NCBI RefSeq assembly: GCF_001552135.1
Contig: NZ_BCQP01000043.1
Span: 58,869 to 122,868, forward strand
Length of the DNA stretch: 64,000 nt
Direction: 5' to 3'
DNA from: Actinomadura chibensis NBRC 106107
GTDB taxonomy: Bacteria > Actinomycetota > Actinomycetes > Streptosporangiales > Streptosporangiaceae
Each line of letters opens with the position of its first letter. Position 1 is the stretch's first letter. The translations under genes and the position numbers were made by a program. This document shows, in pieces, positions 61,558-64,000 of this stretch. The notes beneath the pieces are model-generated. The model was not told the DNA's origin. It did no database searches and saw only the letters and a program-made list of their open reading frames with translations.

Positions 61558-62890
61558 CGCGGCCGAACCCGCCGCCCGAGACCGGGCTCCGGCGGCTCCG
61601 GCGGTTCCGGCCGCCGGAGCCCGGTCGGTACGCGACCACGCGCGGCGGGCCGCGAACAGCCCCCTGGCCGCGTTGTGCGTCACCGAGATCACCAGCTGGG
61701 GCGTCCTGTACTACGCCTTCCCGGTACTGGCTCCCGCCATCACCCGCGACACCGGCTGGTCCACCGGCACCATCACCGCCGCGTTCTCCGCCGCGCTGGT
61801 CGTGGCCGCCCTGGGCGGAATCCCGGTCGGCCGCGCCCTGGACCGCCGCGGACCGCGCGCCCTGATGACCGGCGGATCGGTGCTGGCCGTGCTGTCGGTC
61901 CTGGGGCTCGCGGCGGCGCCCAATTTCTGGTGGTTCACCGCGTGCTGGCTGGTGGCCGGGGTGGCGATGTCCGCCGTCCTTTACCAACCGGCGTTCGCCG
62001 CGCTCACCCGCTACTACGCGCCCCGCCACGTCACCGCACTGACCACCCTCACCCTGGTCGCCGGGCTGGCCAGCACCGTGTTCGCGCCGCTCACCGACGC
62101 GCTGTCAGCGCAACTGTCCTGGCGCGGCGCCTACCTCGCACTGGCCGTAGTGCTGGCCGTGGTGACCATCCCGCTGCACGGGCTGGCCCTGCGCCGCCCG
62201 TGGCCATCGCCGCGTGACGATGCGACCGGCCGCACCGCACACGTCCAGAACCGCGCCGTGGGACGAGCCGCCGTATGGGGGACGGTACGCAGCCGCCCGT
62301 TCATCATGCTCACCGCGGCGCTGACCCTGTCGGCCTTCACCGCGTTCGCGGTCGTGGTCAACCTCATCCCGCTGCTCACCTCCCGCGGCGCCGACCCCAG
62401 CGTCGCGGCCTGGGCACTGGGACTCGGCGGCCTCGGCCAGGTCACCGGACGCCTCGGCTACCGCCTTCTGACCCGCCGCACCGGTGTCCGCACCCGCACC
62501 ATCTTGATCCTGTCGCTGTCGGCCGCCACCACCGCCGCCCTCGCCCTCATCCCCGGTCCGATGGCCCTGCTCATCACCGTGGCGTTCCTGGCCGGGACGA
62601 CCCGCGGCATCGCCACGCTCCTGCAGGCCACCGCCGTCTCCGACCGCTGGGGAACAGCCGCCTACGGCTCCCTGTCCGGAATCCTGGCCGCCCCCGTCAC
62701 CACCGCCACCGCGATCGCCCCGTTCGCCGGAGCCGCCCTCGCGGCCGCACTCGGCGGCTACCCCAACATGTTCCTCGCGCTCACCGTCGCTGCGGCCCTG
62801 GCGGCCCTGGCGGCTGGCGGCAGCATCCCCACCGCCCCACCATCCCCAGCACCGGACCCGTCACCGACCTACGACCCGCCAACTAGGTAG
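61550..62890 (+). CDS. MFS transporter (ars cluster exporter)
   Basis: A 446-residue transporter with about 12 membrane helices (for example WGVLYYAFPVLAPAI, ALVVAALGGIPVGRALD, FIMLTAALTLSAFTAFAVVV). The loop GRALDRRGPRALM between helices 2 and 3 is the MFS signature. Start ATG 61550, or ATG 61520 inside the upstream gene. Overlap with the oxidoreductase gene and the ArsR neighbours point to export of the product of that enzyme, perhaps an arsenical. Confidence 0.85.
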   Translation: MPDAAEPAARDRAPAAPAVPAAGARSVRDHARRAANSPLAALCVTEITSWGVLYYAFPVLAPAITRDTGWSTGTITAAFSAALVVAALGGIPVGRALDRRGPRALMTGGSVLAVLSVLGLAAAPNFWWFTACWLVAGVAMSAVLYQPAFAALTRYYAPRHVTALTTLTLVAGLASTVFAPLTDALSAQLSWRGAYLALAVVLAVVTIPLHGLALRRPWPSPRDDATGRTAHVQNRAVGRAAVWGTVRSRPFIMLTAALTLSAFTAFAVVVNLIPLLTSRGADPSVAAWALGLGGLGQVTGRLGYRLLTRRTGVRTRTILILSLSAATTAALALIPGPMALLITVAFLAGTTRGIATLLQATAVSDRWGTAAYGSLSGILAAPVTTATAIAPFAGAALAAALGGYPNMFLALTVAAALAALAAGGSIPTAPPSPAPDPSPTYDPPTR

Positions 62891-62946
62891 AACGGCCGGG
62901 AAATTGCTTGGCTGTCTTGCCGGACGTCGGCGTACCGTCGGTGACC

Positions 62947-63756
62947 ATGAGTGATGAGCAGGAGTTCCTGCACAAGCTGGCGCGCCTGCTCGACCGCGAG
63001 CATCAGCGCCACCAAGAGGTGCAAGCCAGCCCGCACGCGTGGGAGATCCAGCCCGGCAGCCCGCTGGCCGGCGACGAGGCCAAGTCGCACCCGCACGACG
63101 TCGGCCACGGAGCCTGGCACGCCCTGACCGTCGCCCAAGATCACCTCCTGGGCCTGCACTCCTCACTTCACGGCACCGACCGGCTGGTGATCCACACCCA
63201 CGCCCAGTTCACCCTGCTACGCGCTGGGATGGAGAACGCCGCACGAGCGGTGTGGCTGCTGCATCCCGCAGACCGCCCCGGCCGCGTCACCCGGCGGCTG
63301 GCGATGCAGCGCGCCGAGATCCGCGCCGCCCACCGGATCCGTGGCCTGCTGAGCAACCCCGGCGCCAAGACCCTGCAGCAGGACCTCACCGACCTGTACG
63401 CCCTGTTGGCCACCGCGCTCGGCGTCACCGCCGCCGAGGCCGAGAAGACACTGAACAAGACCCCGGCCTCCTATAAGGACATGGTCCGCGACGCCGCACC
63501 GGCCGCCGGTTACTCCGCCGACACCGCCGAACTGATCTGGAGCGCCTGCAGCGCCCTGGCCCACGGCGACACCCACGGCACCCTCAGCGTGCTCGACAAG
63601 CAGGTCACCGCCGCGCAGTCGGCCAAGGGCAACCGCATCGCACTGGCCCGCGTCACCGGATCGGTGAGCGGCCTGTACTGGTGCACCCTGGCCGCGACCT
63701 CGATGCTCAGCGCGGGCTACGACCTGTACGCGCAACGCGCCCGCGCGCCCTACTAG
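62947..63756 (+). CDS. hypothetical protein, 269 residues
   Basis: Not recognised. A helical soluble protein (EFLHKLARLLDREHQRHQEV; FTLLRAGMENAARAVWLLHP; YSADTAELIWSACSALAHGD). The start ATG 62947 is chosen because MSDEQEFLHKL looks like a true N-terminus; the frame is open to 62908. It follows the MFS gene after 56 bases but need not be part of the ars unit. Repeated His residues near 60-90 could bind a ligand. Confidence 0.7.
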   Translation: MSDEQEFLHKLARLLDREHQRHQEVQASPHAWEIQPGSPLAGDEAKSHPHDVGHGAWHALTVAQDHLLGLHSSLHGTDRLVIHTHAQFTLLRAGMENAARAVWLLHPADRPGRVTRRLAMQRAEIRAAHRIRGLLSNPGAKTLQQDLTDLYALLATALGVTAAEAEKTLNKTPASYKDMVRDAAPAAGYSADTAELIWSACSALAHGDTHGTLSVLDKQVTAAQSAKGNRIALARVTGSVSGLYWCTLAATSMLSAGYDLYAQRARAPY

Positions 63757-63916
63757 CCGCGTTCCTCGGGTTGCCGATGAGACTCGCTGGCCGGTGTCGG
63801 AGCGCCGCCTGCCCGGTCAGGGTTCCACGTCTTGGTAGATCATCTTCCGCCTTGGTCTGGTTCCGCCCTGGTCTGGAACGGGGCGTTTTGTGCGGCGCTG
63901 GATGGGGAGGCGTGGG
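63757..63916. other. gap at the right end
   Basis: No gene is supported. A GTTCC...GGAAC inverted repeat followed by GGGGCGTTTT near 63861-63893 may be a terminator for the plus-strand gene. Confidence 0.3.
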
Positions 63917-64000
63917 TTAGGAGCGGGAGGGGTGGGGGGGCAGGGTTGGGGCGGTGTCGGTCCAGCCCTGGTGGCGGACGAGGGTGTAGCCGTCGAGGTC
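63917..64000 (-). CDS. partial gene, C-terminal end only
   Basis: The minus strand reads LDGYTLVRHQGWTDTAPTL, then PPHPSRS and TAA at 63917-63919. The composition is coding-like, but the gene runs out of the window and cannot be identified. Confidence 0.4.
   Translation of the reverse strand, partial: DLDGYTLVRHQGWTDTAPTLPPHPSRS

Overview
High-GC actinomycete DNA, probably from the order Streptosporangiales. This is inferred from the codon bias, the frequent GTG/TTG starts with GGAGG-type ribosome sites, and the gene families present; the species cannot be named from the window. It is an accessory region dense in defence systems and mobile-element scars, followed by a pilus locus and two small regulatory or metabolic clusters.

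Layout. (1) 1-0.9 kb: debris of an integrase cut by IS30- and IS3-type transposase fragments. (2) 1.1-10.2 kb, minus strand: a complete four-gene Wadjet system of the DUF2397-DUF2398-SMC-DUF2399 type (jetA-B-C-D), with a decayed Ser/Thr kinase gene upstream. (3) 11.5-13.2 kb: an intact tyrosine integrase and, 286 bp past it, the 3' half of a tRNA-Lys(TTT), which looks like an attachment-site scar. (4) 13.4-31.9 kb: a rearranged type I-E CRISPR-Cas region. Array 1 has 46 repeats and a leader. Next is a 2.04 kb IS701-type element that carries a P-loop kinase and splits a pentapeptide-repeat gene. Then come a degenerate array 2, the minus-strand operon cas3-cse1-cse2-cas7-cas5-cas6, an intact plus-strand cas2 with no cas1, and two arrays of different repeat families that converge on one chimeric repeat. 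A second copy of the array 1 leader and a relic two-repeat array close the region.

(5) 32-39.6 kb: a decayed gene, an unknown 480-residue protein, a minus-strand operon (65-residue protein, HAD-like protein, unknown protein, CPBP membrane protease), and a divergent HTH/TPR regulator. (6) 39.6-50.9 kb, minus strand: a Tad/Flp-type pilus locus. It runs from a lipoprotein and SAF protein through TadZ, TadA, TadB, TadC, pilin and TadE-like proteins to a LysM protein with a SARP-like C-terminus. One unrelated plus-strand gene sits inside it. (7) 50.9-57.4 kb: an anti-sigma-type ATPase, an unknown protein, then a module of XRE regulator, ImmA/IrrE-type protease, MAB_1171c-like membrane protein and cytochrome P450, with a sigma-like HTH protein upstream. 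(8) 57.8-62.9 kb: an arsenic-type cluster with two ArsR repressors, two flavin oxidoreductases (one with cysteine-rich ends) and an MFS exporter. (9) An unknown gene and the tail of another gene end the window.

How it works together. Wadjet would act on plasmids and Cascade-Cas3 on invaders matching about 100 spacers. Interference looks intact, but spacer acquisition looks broken because cas1 is absent. The gene order fits an in-place inversion of the effector operon relative to cas1-cas2 and array. The duplicated leaders, the chimeric repeat and the scattered relic repeats show that recombination at CRISPR sequences has remodelled the locus.
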